A stretch of DNA of 64,000 bases from Sclerodactyla briareus (Eukaryota > Echinodermata > Holothuroidea > Dendrochirotida > Sclerodactylidae), in the NCBI GenBank assembly GCA_026419785.1, contig JAODTK010005806.1, forward strand, positions 1-64,000. The letters run 5' to 3'. The position numbers and the translations under genes are program-made. The number at the start of each line of letters is the position of its first letter. Within the stretch, counting starts at the first letter, position 1. Shown here piece after piece: positions 1 to 12,289 of the stretch. The notes under the pieces are model-generated. The model did not search any database. It saw nothing but the letters and a program-made list of their open reading frames with translations, and was not told the origin of the DNA.

Positions 1-960
1 CGACCTTTAACAACATGGCCACCCGGACAGAGGTCAAATTCAGGTCAGAGCTCACACAAATGCAGGTCAACAATTAATCACAAGGGTGAACCATCAGCCT
101 TCGCAGATATTCAATTCCGATTATAGCCAAAAACAGTTTTTGACCCCTAAGTGCACCTCGAAGACACTTTATGATATGGACAGTTTTATGAAAATTGTTA
201 CTCTCTATGTGATACATTCACTCCTAGCGCATTTTGCATTCTGATGAAACACCCAGTGCTTATTGCCGGAAAAGTATACTAAATCAGTTGTTGACCCCAA
301 GTGACCTTAAGACCTTTCAATGACCATGGCGGTTTTTATGAAAATGTTAAACTCCATGTGATGCTCCACTCCTAGTCGCATATTGCATTCCAATGAACAT
401 GTCCAATTTTATTGCGAAAAGGTTAAAATGAACTTTGACCCTTGTAACCACCAAAGTAATGCCCATCGAAGCGGAGTTGTTTCCGGCCATAAGCCCCCAC
501 AAAGGTCTATCACATCTCCAAAAATAACCATTTTTTTTTTTTTGCCCGTACCTCGTGATAAGCACATGCATTCATTCAAGATTCGACCTTAACCACATTA
601 CCACCCGCCAGGTTCAAATTCAGGTCAGAGTCCCAACGACATGCAGGTCACAATTATATGACAGGTGATCCATCCCGCCTTCGCAGATTCTTCCATTCTC
701 CGATTATAGCGAGAAAACAGTTTTTGACCCCTAAGTGACCCCGAAGTGACCTTTATGATATGACAGTTTTTATGAGAATTGTTACGCCTCCCTGTGATAC
801 ATCACTCCTAGGAGCCTGTTTTGCATTCTTCTGAACACACCCAGTGCTTATTGACGAAAAGTGCTAAAATCAGTTTTGACCCTAGTGACCTTTAATGACC
901 TTCATGACATGGCGGTTTTCATGAAATTGTTACACCTCCATGTGATGCATCCACTCCTAG
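1..960. repeat. Tandem duplication, unit about 584 bp
   Basis: The sequence at 1 (gacctttaacaacatgg) returns at about 585 (gaccttaaccacattacc). Downstream words recur in order: caggtcagag, tgcaggtcac, cgattatag, cagtttttgacccctaagtg, actcctag and cagtgcttattg. About 1.6 copies are present. The copies differ by many one-base indels rather than substitutions. Confidence 0.7.
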
Positions 961-1480
961 AAGCCTATTGTATTCCAATGAAGCTGTTCCTGTTATTGCG
1001 AAATTATTAAACTCCTGCATTTGACTTATCAGGACCACTAATATGCAAATGAGTCTCACAAATTTACCAACCCTCATTGATCTTGCTGCTATTGAATAAT
1101 TTATCAGACTGGTAGTAGGCCTATTCAGTTTCGTCAATCCCTAAAAGTTGAGAAAATAATTTGCATTAATTAGTCTAATGATGCTAACAGATAATATTTA
1201 AATTAAACACACATAATGACTTCAGTGATTTCACAACGCAGTGAGTGAAATTTATCGAGACTGTTAAAAGGTCCTACTCCCCAAGTTTTTCATGAGAATC
1301 CAACAAATTTTATAATTTGCCTAATTGCTAATTGGCTCAACTATTATGCAAATTAGTCATGGAAGTGACCTCCTGCTCGCCACATTAGGAAATTCATCGG
1401 CACTGATAGTTGGCCCTATTTCCCAAGTTTCCTGAACATCCATGAAGTTTTGAATATCACATCCATTTATGCTTATATTA
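960..1480. other. AT-rich non-coding DNA with ATGCAAAT-type words
   Basis: There is no coding sense. The stretch holds repeated words such as 'tatgcaaat', 'catgagaatcc' and 'aatttgc'. Similar words recur at 29.9-30.3 kb and 51.9-52.2 kb, so this is probably a diverged dispersed repeat. Confidence 0.4.
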
Positions 1481-1880
1481 GGTTACTGGCCAAAGAAATG
1501 CAAACTTGACCTCGGATGAACCTTGAAATGTTGCCATATTTTTCGGCTCCAACACTACCCACAACCACGTTTGCGTGTAATTCGCACGAACTTGAAATTT
1601 TGCGGAAAACCTGTAAAACGAAGGCAACAAAGATAGCGATTAGCCCATTGCGACTTATCCGAGATGTTTACTCATAACGGACATGTGTACCGAGTTTCGG
1701 GTCCCATCGGTTAAAGTGTTAAAGAATGGAGAGCGCTAACGCATAAAGTTTCCGGCGGCGGCAGTGGCGCCAGCGGCGTCGTGGCGGCGGCGGCGGATAC
1801 GGGCGGGTACACGGTCAAAACCATAATATCCCCGAACACTTACATTGTGTACGGGGGATATAATGCTCCCCTCCAGCCTC
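1480..1880 (+). repeat. Dispersed repeat with CGG-rich core, copy 1
   Basis: The left part has 'aacttgacctcggatgaacc', followed by a core ttccggcggcggcagtggcg, GGC triplets and the word 'tacacggtcaaaaccat'. It ends in an interrupted inverted repeat (atatccccgaacac ... gtgtacgggggatat, 1830-1862). The same order is found at 4.87-5.43 kb and, reversed, at 43.02-43.38 kb. Confidence 0.6.
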
Positions 1881-4140
1881 ACGCGACTGATTTATAGTGC
1901 TACGGTCCAGGTTACAAACATCCACGTGTCAGCTTGTTAGTGACCTCTGCCCAGGGGAGCGCTCGTCGCGCTCGCTGAGCGAATGAGTCGTTGCGATATG
2001 CAGCTGACATTTGAGAACCTGCAGACTGCCCCAAATATTGGTGTAGTTTTCCCGAAATACCAACAACGAAATTCTTCCGATGGTGCTAACGTAATAACAG
2101 GCTCACCCGAAAAGACGCTCAGGAAAGGTCAAAAACTTTGTTAGTGTATCATTTGGATGCACGTCAACTTTCGCTGGTTCCTTGCAACTAGTTCCACTTT
2201 GAAGTGGCTGAACGTAGTTATAATTGAATACTCACAAACACAATTTTTTCTCTTCAACTTAGGCGAAAACTATCAAATTTGTGTAATTTAGGGCGAAACA
2301 TGATTGGGCAATTTTTCATTTTTTACAAATTGTTCCCTATTTTACATGTATTTGCTGATTCCACATGTCTGACTGAATTTCATATTTTGAGACAATGTAG
2401 AAAGGCACAACTTACAATTATATTTTCCGAAAATGTGAATTTAGCGGGTACTTGATTTTTCCCCAAATATGAAAGTTTTTAAAATGTTTTTTTGAAAATG
2501 TGGTATACAGAATTGAAATGACGGAAATATTCGAATTTCTCATAGGAATCCGATTTTTTCAGCGGGGGGGGGGGGGGGTGGAGACGGCTGTTTCATTTGA
2601 TAAAATTTTTGTCCAATTGGCACTTGCAGACTAGTTGCAGGTAAAATTCCACTGACCATATTGTATAGTAGGCCTATGTTCATATTTTTTTGGATTGGCC
2701 TCTTGTCATTTTTGAGTGAATTGCTTGTTTGCCCAGGGAGTCGCCTATGACAAGACCACGAGATTCGAGTGAAATAATGTACCCACACGAGATCGAAAAG
2801 TGGGAATTATTGACAATCACCCCTATTAGATTCTGTGTTGTAATGATCCCGGTAACGGTTTTAGGTGTATATTTTGTTGTAGGCCTAATCTTTTTTGGGG
2901 GAGGGGTAGGGGGGGGAATTACTATAAACGTTTGGTTATCTGCCCCAGACCGGGATGCGCCCAGGACGAAATTTATTTTTTTCCTCAGAAATGCACACGA
3001 AACGTAACTAAACTTTACTTTTCTATATTACTTGAGGCGACTTGATGTGACGAACGCCGATTCCGGAACTCACAAGAGGACAAAGAAATTCCACTAACAA
3101 ATCTAAGAAATTGTTTTGCATGTATAGTCGTGTGTAGAATAAACTGCCAGCATCAAAGCAGTATGATTGAATGATTTGTCTAGTTTTATTTATACACCTG
3201 CTCCCGAATAACGCGACAGTCGGAGACTTTCGTGTGGTGGACACATTCTGTAACCCATGTGACCGCACGCTACATTCTGGCCACTAAGTGTTATCTAACT
3301 ACTGACCCTGGTACTTTCATTATGATCCCCTGCACGGCAATCCGTCCCCGGCGACATATTTCGCACGAAGAATCGTTGTGAGTTTTACGCCCTCTATTAA
3401 AAAAAACCCTGTTTCTAATGTAAGGGTCGGTATAGAAGGGCGCATTTACTCGATGAAACTTCCGTCGACCTGGTGACCTATCACTGCATCGAGAGACGGT
3501 AATTTCTCCAGAAAAAATGTCTTTCGGTACACTTCCAGACGAAGAGGTTTGAACCTGAATAGAAGCCTGTGAGCAGATGAGGCACGAACTTTGTTGAAAG
3601 TTATGAAAATTTTTCGTCCTAAAGTTTTTACTAACAGAATTTTTTGGGGGGGTGGGGGTGGGGGGTTGGGGTACACACAAATGATTATTTTACAGAGACT
3701 TGTGCGCAAACATTTCCTATTGTAGCAATGATATAGCCTTAATTAAACTTAGAAACATTTTACGGTCTCAAAACAGACATTTATCTCTATTGAAACATTT
3801 TAAGAGCTCCTTTTAAATTGTTACGATAAGTGTCTGTTCGCTTGGAGTACGCACTATGCACTATATACATCGTCTACAGCAACCTGTCATCAAGGACTTG
3901 CAACAACCTATGCTCTTCGTCAGTGGGCGTGATGCGTAGATGAAGGAGGGTGATAAAAAACGCTACGGCAACACCATCACCCCCACCCCAGGCGCCCCCC
4001 CCTCCCGCCATTGTGAGCCATCGGAATAGATATCCATTACGTCTACAACGTGCGCCCTTTCACACTGGTACCCGATTGGGGTCATCACGAGTGGAGATTT
4101 ATGAAAACTGGTTTGCCCTTATTTGCCATTTTTCTTTATA
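1880..4140. other. No gene recognised; poly-G tracts
   Basis: This is mixed-composition DNA with no exon-like reading. It contains G-rich runs at about 2563-2578, 2895-2916 and 3645-3663, and a C-rich run near 3989-4005. Nothing else is supported. Confidence 0.4.
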
Positions 4141-4320
4141 AGAAGGGTCGTTTTCCGGAAGGTCGCTCCTCCGGGTTGGTACGCTCAGCATTAACAGGCC
4201 GGGGGCGCTAGCAGAAGGGTCGTATTTCAAAGAATCGCTATACTCCAAGGGTCACTACTCGGGGTTGCTATACTCCGGATTGTCATTATCCAACTAGCGT
4301 CCCGATTTTCAATCGCCCTT
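4140..4320 (+). repeat. Short iterated GGGTCG / TACTCCG motif array
   Basis: Degenerate units of about 15-18 bp recur: 'agaagggtcgt', 'ggaaggtcgct', 'ccgggttggt', 'agaagggtcg', 'ccaagggtcactac', 'cggggttgctatactcc' and 'gattgtcatt'. The pattern is a nested AGGGTCGCTATTCC-type iteration with an insertion in the middle. Confidence 0.5.
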
Positions 4321-4329
4321 CTATAGTTC

Positions 4330-4700
4330 TATTTTCTAATTTCAGCCACGAAGCTAGCCATACTGTAGAAATCTATTGTCTTGATTGGTAACGAAAAACC
4401 CCAATTTGAAAAAAAAACCGTCGAAACAAGAGTAGGCCTAAACTCGTAATTTCGTGGAATAGGCCCTGTGGCGAACCTATTACATTTGTTGCGGACGGCC
4501 GCTTCTTTGAATTCGCAGACTGATGACCACTTTCTCAAAGAAGAGAAATGATTGAGTGCTGTTATTTTGATGGAGTTCTTGTAGATGAGGGTATTGAATG
4601 AAGGCATTCATAAAATATCACTCACTTAATTTCTCAAATAATTCAAAGGCTGAATGGAACTTTGAGGAGTAGCGATGCGATGCTCAATTCGGAAGTATAG
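4330..4700. repeat. Dispersed repeat R2 (copy also at 41.8-42.1 and 42.8-42.95 kb)
   Basis: The words 'ttcgtggaataggccctgtgg', 'agaaatgattgagtgctgtt', 'gttcttgtagatgaggg' and 'aaaggctgaatggaacttt' occur in this order. They recur at 41870-42100 in the same orientation and partly at 42780-42940. The first word occurs reversed near 32612-32636. Confidence 0.65.
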
Positions 4701-4859
4701 TATGCGACTCTTCGGATAACATGCAACCAATAGGAACTAGGACATTGTAGGCGGGTAAACCGCCCAAGGTATATCCCCGCTTTGAGCAATCCTTGCGGGA
4801 AAAGTATTCGAACACCCCATAAAGAAACCAAGCTTAAACTTCACCAAGTTTTGGTTTCT

Positions 4860-5440
4860 GTTGTAATCCATGGAAGTTAATACGCACATGAATTATGCAA
4901 ATTTGACCCACGAGGGCGTTGAAATGAATGTGACTGTTGAGGAACAAATCTGACCTCCGATGGACCTGAAAGGACCTCCACATTTTCCAGGATCAAGTAT
5001 AAGTAAGTCCCGACCCACCAAGTTTCTTTCCAAAATCTGACAAAGTTTGAAAATCGCATGAATTTCGACAATTTGACCTTCGATGACCTTGTGAAAGGAC
5101 CTTCCTAACATTTTCGGATCACCCAGCTACAGTCCCTACCACCAAGTTTCGTTCAAATCCAAATAACTTGAAAAATTACGCGGCGTAAGTATGCAATTTG
5201 CGGCCCCAGCATTGCAGTGATGCTCCTTTCGGACATCATCCGAGATTTCACTAGGGCAGACATGTGTACAAGTTTCAGATCAATAGGGATAAGGCGTTTA
5301 AGAGTTATTGCGATAATGGACTAAGTTTCCGGCGTGGCGGAGCCTGGACGGCGGGTGGCGGTGGCGGGGCTACACACCAAAAACCATGTAATTATTCCCA
5401 GACCAATTATTAGGGGTCGCGCGGGATTATAATAAAACCC
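4860..5440 (+). repeat. Dispersed repeat with CGG-rich core, copy 2
   Basis: It has 'gaattatgcaaatttgacc', 'gacctccacattttccagga' and 'ccaccaagtttcgttcaaat', a GGCGG-rich core near 5330-5370, and 'tacacaccaaaaaccatg'. It is longer than copy 1 because the left part is internally repeated: 'atgacctt...aggacctt' occurs at about 4970 and 5090. Confidence 0.6.
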
Positions 5441-6985
5441 TAATGCTCAATTAGGCAGGAGTAACGACCATTCAAGGTGCCACCCCCAATGCTCGATTCG
5501 GAGTTACAGCCCTTCGGATAGAGAATATAACGAGCAGTCCCCACCTACATGTCCCATCCATTTCGTAGGCGTCGTAACCGTTAATCCACACAGACGACTA
5601 CGGACGGAACTGAAAAATGCTGACATCTTCTGAAATATGAAACTATTTGGGTTGCTTGCTGATGTGTGTAAACAGTTGGGGCTTTCCGTTAGCCCTGGTT
5701 TATGAGAACGGTAATGTAAGGGTGAATGAAAACCTAACATCGCAAGACTGTGGCGATCCCCATTAAATGGAGTTGAAGCGACACCACATACAAAAGAAGG
5801 ATATTCCTTGTTGACAAGGATTTTCCACGTGATATTAGGAGGGGAGGAAACACTTCCTGAGCCGATGTTCTCATTGGGGTGGGGTTTTAAGAGCCCCAGC
5901 TGCGGGACGTGCAGATCAGATAGCAAGTTAGGTACCGAAGCGTGATGAGTGAGGACAGTTCTTTATGTGGGCAAAACACGCTATGTATGCAGTTCCCCAA
6001 TCGGAGTTGTGGTCACCCCCACCCCCCTCCTCCGTCCCGTAGCGGTGCGCCAGGGTCAGGGGCGTCAGTATCATGCCTTCTAGTTGGTCATAAAGGGGAC
6101 AAAAATCCAACTGACACAAAACTACACCAAGCTACCGAGATATCACAAACCATCGCATGAGTTATTTTTCATTACATGCGAACCTCACCCTTCCCTCTTA
6201 ACCCCAGCGCAACATTTTCGTTTACCCATCGAAGGGGGTGGGTTGTTTGTGCGAGGGGGGCGGTGGGGGGGGGGGGGGCGTGGCGTTTCCATTGTGTTCA
6301 TGCTCCCTGATATGGCGCTAGCGCGTTCGTCTGGGCAAAGACACTGGTCGGGTTTGATATTTTACATTACCCCGTTCGAATTTCCTGACGGAATAGACAA
6401 AATTGGGTGGGGGTGACAATTCCCCTGGTATCGCATCACCAATCTGCATTTAATGCCTCCTTTGATGACTTGAATGTCCTAGATATGGTCCCCTGGTTCA
6501 TCATTCTGATGCACCTACCCAATAATGCTAGTGAACTATTGTGAAAAGGTGTAACCAGAACGCAATTCTGCCGTAGAGTGATTCTTCGTTATATTTCCCG
6601 GCTGATTACAAAACTACCGGACCGAATGATACTTATGGAAGTACACATATAACAACTTAATATAATTTTTTCGAATCAAGGTAGGTAGATAGGTAGATAA
6701 TTGACTGGCAAAACATAGGGAATGTTCAAATACTTTCAAGTAAGCACCAATCGCCCCTTCAGACATCATTTGTTCACCCCAGGATACCCCAAAATTTGAC
6801 TGTTAATCACCGCTTTTCGGGGGGTGGGTGCCCATTTACCATATATACTATTGGTTCGTAATCTCCGCATGGGCGACCCAACTTGATCACTTGGTTTCCA
6901 CTCCTTGGGCATAATGCTGGCGAGCTTTTGATACATGCCCTTTCACGACCTGGGATTGACATGTGCCAAAAACATATGCAAGTTC
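5440..6985. other. No gene recognised
   Basis: A 140-codon minus-strand frame (5504-5926) has no recognisable domain and no splice context, so I leave it uncalled. A G-rich run lies near 6231-6281. Otherwise nothing is supported. Confidence 0.4.
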
Positions 6986-7372
6986 GTGTTGTGAGTGCGC
7001 ATGCTCACAAATGAACAGTTCGGGGGAATAGACGTTGACCCCCCACGACCCCCACCCCCAACCCCTCCCCCCCCCCCTCCCCTCCCGCCAGATCAATATG
7101 GGTATTACGGCTTATTTTGAAACGGTCACCACTTTCCATGAAAACGGGGGCAACCAATTCATCCATTGTTTCCGGATTGTTATCGTTAATAAGTACGGCG
7201 GAAATCGTAATAAAGTTTGTGTTGACGGATTGGTAAGTGTCGGCAGGGGTTTCGAACGATCGTTCTGCCCACTATATGTCAACGTCGAAAGGCCATTGTT
7301 CCCTCGTAATGACTTTTGACACAAATATAATTATCATCTCATTAAACGGTAACTACAAACTTGCTCATAGGG
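6985..7372 (-). mobile_element. MITE-like element, copy A (reverse orientation)
   Basis: Read on the minus strand from about 7365, this gives 'accgtttaatgagatgata', a GTGTCAAAAGTCAT word, 'cgacgttgaca' and 'gaacgatcgttcg'. The same words occur in the same order in copies C and D. The other end has 'gcgcatgctcac' and 'cagttcgggggaatag', which are shared with the 11.5-kb cluster. A C-rich run (7036-7085) interrupts it. Confidence 0.5.
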
Positions 7373-8160
7373 TTCAACATCGACTATGTGCAACCTGCCA
7401 TACCTGATTCGAACTTGGTTCAGTGCCTCCGTTGTTTAGATAATGTTGCCGACAAAGCAGTGGCAAAAATGTCCACACACACACGCGCGCACGCACACGC
7501 ACTGTACACAACACACTTACATAGGCACACCGGCCAGAGTTAGTTACCTTCGGCCAAAAAAAACAAAAAAAAAAAAAAAACGATTACACTGTCTATAAAC
7601 GTGAGTAAGCAACTGCCATGGGGCAGTTGCAGCTTGGATTAGTTCCTTACAGAGGGGAGCAAAACCGGTGGTCAATTACTTATCCAACTTACTAAATAAA
7701 CGTTTTTTTCGCATATAATCTCCTAAAATAGGAACAGTTTCAGGAACTGAATGTCAAATAATTGCATCTAACGTCGGCGCATTGCTGCTGCCACATCTGT
7801 CGCTTTTTCAGGCCTCTACTTATGCCTATTTTCTTCTTAGCCTATAGTTCGGTCGTTTTTTGGTGGTAGATGTTGCTTCCCTACAGTTTTTGTTACCGTT
7901 TTTATGCACGTCCATTGCGTGAGTGTTCTTCGTGCCGTTTTTTTCGACGAAATGTTATTTGTAGATTAGGCCTTCAATCGTTCTACTGGCTAGCCTACTG
8001 AGCTACACTTTTTTCCCCACTATCGACTGTAATCATCTTCGCCGTTGGTTCACGCTATCGATCTTTCAACACTGGAACAAAAGGTAATCCCTCCTTCATT
8101 CCCATAATCTCAATTCAACTTCATGCCATACTAATTGTACTGTACCATGCATCTAACTAA
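7372..8160. other. No gene; CA/CG microsatellite, poly-A and a 9-bp hairpin
   Basis: A short alternating CA/CG tract lies at about 7474-7512 and an A-rich run at 7556-7580. GCAACTGCC (7609-7617) faces GGCAGTTGC (7622-7630) across four bases. No exon is supported. Confidence 0.4.
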
Positions 8161-8265
8161 AACAGCAAAGAGACTCTGTTTGTCCTGAGGGAGTGCGGTA
8201 GCGTAAGTTCCAGCCGGTGATTCGAACGCCTTAAAGCGGAACGTTATGGAGATTCAGAGGGGGCC

Positions 8266-8990
8266 GTGGTAGCAAAATCTCAGGCGGTTTCGTCCGAAGC
8301 GGAGAACAGGTTACTGTGTAACCTTATAAGAATAGATCTCAATTCTAACGAAAACGAGATCATTAACCGTACTAGGCCCCCCAGGACCAAACTAGCCGGG
8401 AACTCGCGCTCTCTAAACAAAAATGCTGCTATCAGTGAGCTGGTCAATGACAACGACCTGGACATACTCGCAGTCTGTGAAACATGGCTACGTGGGGACG
8501 ATAGGGATAACTCAACCATCTCCGAGCTGAACTTTACCCTACCAGATTTTGATTTTGTTCACACCCCTCGCCGCACTAGAGGCGGTGGGGTTGGAATTTG
8601 GTAAAGAAAGGGTAGCCTAAATCAATGGTGAAACACGGAGAATGCTCAAGGTCCTTCTTTAGAACTCCTGGATGTCACCGTTAGACTTGACTCAATGTCA
8701 AAACGACTCATTGTAATTTACAGGCCCCCATCATCTAGCAGAGAGTGTTGTTTGATAATTGCTCCTCGCTGCTCGAGTACATTGCTACTATCCCCGAGGA
8801 TGTCACTTTACTCGGTGATTTCAATGTTCATATCGAAAATGCCGCTGACCGTGATAGGCATTCGCCTGCGTGACCTACTTGACTCAGCGAACCTTCAACA
8901 ACACGTCACAGAGAGCACTCACAACCACGGTCACACTCTGGACCTGCTCATTCCCACAGAACTAGCAACAGTATCTCTGATGTGAGCATT
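8266..8990 (+). pseudogene. LINE endonuclease domain remnant
   Basis: The first block reads NSRSLNKNAAISELVNDND and LDILAVCETWLRGDD, then FDFVHTPRRTRGGGVGI. After stops come IVIYRPPSSS near 8712, a GDFNVHIEN block near 8815, LRDLLDSANLQQHVTEST and NHGHTLDLLI. The ETW, YRPP, GDFN and DLL residues are those of an APE-type endonuclease. At least three frame changes are needed. Confidence 0.75.
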
Positions 8991-9699
8991 ACCTCCGGGC
9001 TACCATGGCCACTTGCGGTCTTTGCTCGCTCGAAATGAGCGCCCCTTAAACTAACGCAAAGAAATAGCCCATCGCAAAAATCCTGACATCGTATTAACAA
9101 TTTTTGCCATGATATCCAGCTTTCTAGCCTCTACACTGACAGAGCTACTAGTTTACCCCTGCTATTGATTCAGTACAAACAGGGTTCTCCACGATCTCCT
9201 GGATGCTCATGCGCCTTTGTTAAAACGAAGATTTAATTGAACCAATGCTCCCTGGTATACTGGGGACCGCTTACGCGCCCTGAAACGCCACAAGAAACGC
9301 CAGCTTGAGCGTCGTTGGGCGAAGTCCAAACTGGTTGTAGACAAAGAAATATATATATATATATCAATCATTGTAAATCCTAAAACAGGGTGTCGTCTCT
9401 GCGAAAGAGCGTTTTACTCAGCTCAATTGATCGATTGCGACAATTCCAAGCTTTTCAGGACCATCAATTCCTTTGGATTCTAAAGCGGAGAAGAGTTTGC
9501 CTACCCACACTCCCTCTGAAGTGCTTGCCAATCAGTTTGCCAATTTCTTCAGTGAGAAGATAAATGCTAATTCGGCACGAATTAGATAGTACCTCTTCAG
9601 CTCAACATATGCTGTCATATCATCCTGTCAAATCGGCTTCACTGCGCGAGAACTCTCACTCGATGAGTTCCGTCGGGTCATAAAAGAAGCTCCCTCTAA

Positions 9700-10570
9700 G
9701 ACTGTCCTTGGGTCCCAATCCCCACCCCCTTGCTGAAATCGTGCTCGTGTGATGTACCTGTTTGTAGGGACATTGTGAACATGTCCTTGACTTCGGGCAC
9801 AGTTCAGAGAGTCTGAAAACGGCTCATGTCGTTCCCATCTTGAAAAAACAAAATTTGCACAAGGACACTTTAAACAACTACCGCCCGGTCAGCTCGTTAC
9901 CATTTCTCTCCAAAGTCATTGAGCGCTGTGTCTCGGTGCAACTGCAGATTTTTTTCAATACTAACAACTCCAATCACCCTTCCAACTGCTTACCGCCCTG
10001 CATTATGTATCGCAACGGCTCTGTCAAAGTGCAGAAGGACTTGCTTTCCGCCGCTGAAATCGTCAAGAACTCTGCTATAATTCTTCTAGACATGAGCGCA
10101 AGCATGTGTTACAATCGTCACTCACTTCTTGTGAGCGACTTCAGACCAGATTTGGTATCGGTGGATCCGCTTGATTGGTTCTGAGCGACAGAACACAATT
10201 GTTTCATTGGCGAATCTGAATCATCCCCACACAGTTTGAAGTATTGCGGTCCCTCAAGGCTCTGTCCTTGGGGCTCCCCTTAACGCGTTCTTACACTAGT
10301 CAATTAGTGAACCATTATCAGTTCTTACAATGTGGACCACATGGTGTACGCCGGATGATACCCAAATATATGTTTCTTTCAAGGCTACGATCGCCGACGA
10401 CCATACAACGGCTGGAGTTTTGTTTGATGTAATGGACGGGCAGCTGCAAACATGCTTAAAAGGAATGACAGGCGAAACTAGGTTGTACACATCACAACCA
10501 AATTCGTACTTGTGGATCCTCTTCCCTTCTATTTGGGCATCGGTGTAAGCACCCCAATCACAAGTTAAGA
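9700..10570 (+). pseudogene. LINE reverse transcriptase remnant
   Basis: The longest open stretch (9840-10184) reads LHKDTLNNYRPVSSLPFLSK and VIERCVSVQLQ, then ILLDMSAS. Later frames give DWF near 10172, VPQGSVLG near 10247 and ADDTQIYVSF near 10355. These are ordered reverse transcriptase motifs with the A-DD active site. The second half has lost its frame. Confidence 0.78.
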
Positions 10571-11474
10571 TGCGAGGAATCTTGGAGTTGTCTTTGACAG
10601 TGAACTCAACCTTATATCATACCTCGACCAGGCCACAGCTGAGAAATTGGCCCATGCCCTCGTCTCTTCTCGACTAGATTTCTGCCAATAGTTTACCCTC
10701 AGGCCTTCCGCTCACGGAAGGCCATTACAAAACATCCAAAATGCAGCTGCAAGGATAATCACTAGGACTCCACAAAGACAACATAGCACCCCTGTTCTGT
10801 CTGAAAACTTCATTGGCTCCTGTCATGCTCGCATTTCGTTTAAGATTCTCCTTACCATGTATAAGATATTCAAAGGTATCTCTCCTGGTCCTTCCTGGTT
10901 ATCTTTCTGACCTCACCACACCATACTGTCCTTCGTTAACACTACGCTCGTCTTCACGAAGCCTCTCACTGTCATAAAGACAAACACCAGCACCTACGGT
11001 TGAAATAGCGTTTTTGGATAGGCTTCTCTGTTGGAATGCCCTTCGGGAAGCTGCCAGCACAGACTCTCAGAGGAAACTAAAGGCCACCTCTATAAAATCT
11101 CTTTCTGATTCCCTCTTGTGTGAAGCGCTTGAGGCTTTGCCATAGCGCTATATAAAAACCTCTTCATTATTATTGTATTAGTATTAAATGGTTATCTGGA
11201 AAATATTGCCAAGTGAGCTGCGTGGTACTGGTTACGGTCACATGATACTGTGTATTTGATCAGATGACGGAACACTTTTTTAGTTGTTTATTTCTTTAGT
11301 AAGTTCGTACATCTCGTCGTGGTACGTACTAATTTATGGCAGGGTATGTACGCATTAAGCTATCATGTGTATACTCCACTGAGACCTGGCACTGAGACCG
11401 ATCTTGACGATAGGGTGCATTGCTATGAGTTGAAGGGGCTATGTCGGCACAATACTTCAATCTCGTGGGACAAT

Positions 11475-12240
11475 AAGCCAGTTCGTAGATAATTGCGCAT
11501 GCTCACCACAGGACAGTTCCAGGGAATAAGCCAGTTCGGAGTTACAGTTAATGAGATGATAATGATATTGTGTCAAAGGTCATAGGGGAATGACCACAGT
11601 TCGACGTTGAACGTTTACAATGTGCAGAACGATCTTTCGAAACTTGCCCTGACGAAGAATACGAATCCTGCCATCACTAAACTTTACAGATTTCCCCCAT
11701 ACTTATCAAGCTAATACTTATATAGCCAGTTCGGAGTTTTAAGTGAGCATGCTCACCACGAAACAATTCGGGGGAATAGCCGAGATTCGGTCAGATTCCC
11801 CCCATAGCAATAGCGTTACGGCTTATTTTAACACTGTAACCACTATTTGAAAAAACGGCAACCATTCATCGCATGTTTTCGGATTTATTGTTGATAATTA
11901 TGGGGGGAAATCTGTGTAGTTTTTGTTGGCAGGATTCGTAATTTCTAGAGTAGAGTTTCGAAAGATCGTTCTGCACACGTACTGTTTAATGTCGAACGGC
12001 TGGCGTTCCATGACACACGAAACAGCCCTGAGTATCAACGAGATTCTCACCCATAGCGCCATATTACGGCCCATTTTTTTTAAACTGTCACCGCCCTTTG
12101 AAAACGCGACCATTTCATCCCATACCTCGGTTATATTATTTATTGTTAGTAGTATTGGAGGAAGTCTGAAAAGTTTCGTGCGATAGGGTGTTGTAATTTC
12201 GTAGAGGGCTCCGAAAGATGTTGACCATATTCTCAACAAC
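11475..12240. mobile_element. MITE-like cluster B, with opposed copies
   Basis: The forward part (11475-11700) has 'aagccagttcg', 'taatgagatgataatg', 'caaaggtcataggggaatga' and 'cgacgttgaacg'. From about 11815 the same family runs reversed ('tacggcttatttt', 'cgaaagatcgttctgc', 'aatgtcgaacgg') to 12025. A second reversed copy follows to 12240. The words match copies A, C and D, giving a head-to-head arrangement. Confidence 0.55.
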
Positions 12241-12289
12241 AATTTGTATTTTTTTTTTGTATCAGGGACCTCCGACCGAAGCCCTCACT

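Larger units (their letters stand above)
8160..11190 (+). mobile_element. CR1/L2-type non-LTR retrotransposon, degenerate ORF2
   Basis: A plus-strand ORF2 is spread over about 3 kb in shifting frames. It holds an endonuclease region (8266-8990), a linker ending in NQFANFFSEKI near 9530, a reverse transcriptase (9840-10560), and a C-terminal region with RLDFCQ, NAAARIIT and HW residues (10640-10820). The 3' end has GCGCTATATAAAAACCTC then ATTATTATTGTATTAGTATTA near 11150-11190, a usual L2/CR1-like tail. No ORF1 is seen upstream, so it is 5' truncated or its ORF1 has decayed. Confidence 0.8.

Noticed and set aside
5504-5926. 140-codon minus-strand open frame
   Set aside because: No recognisable motif, no splice or promoter context, and neighbouring sequence is non-coding. 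Length alone is not convincing in this composition.
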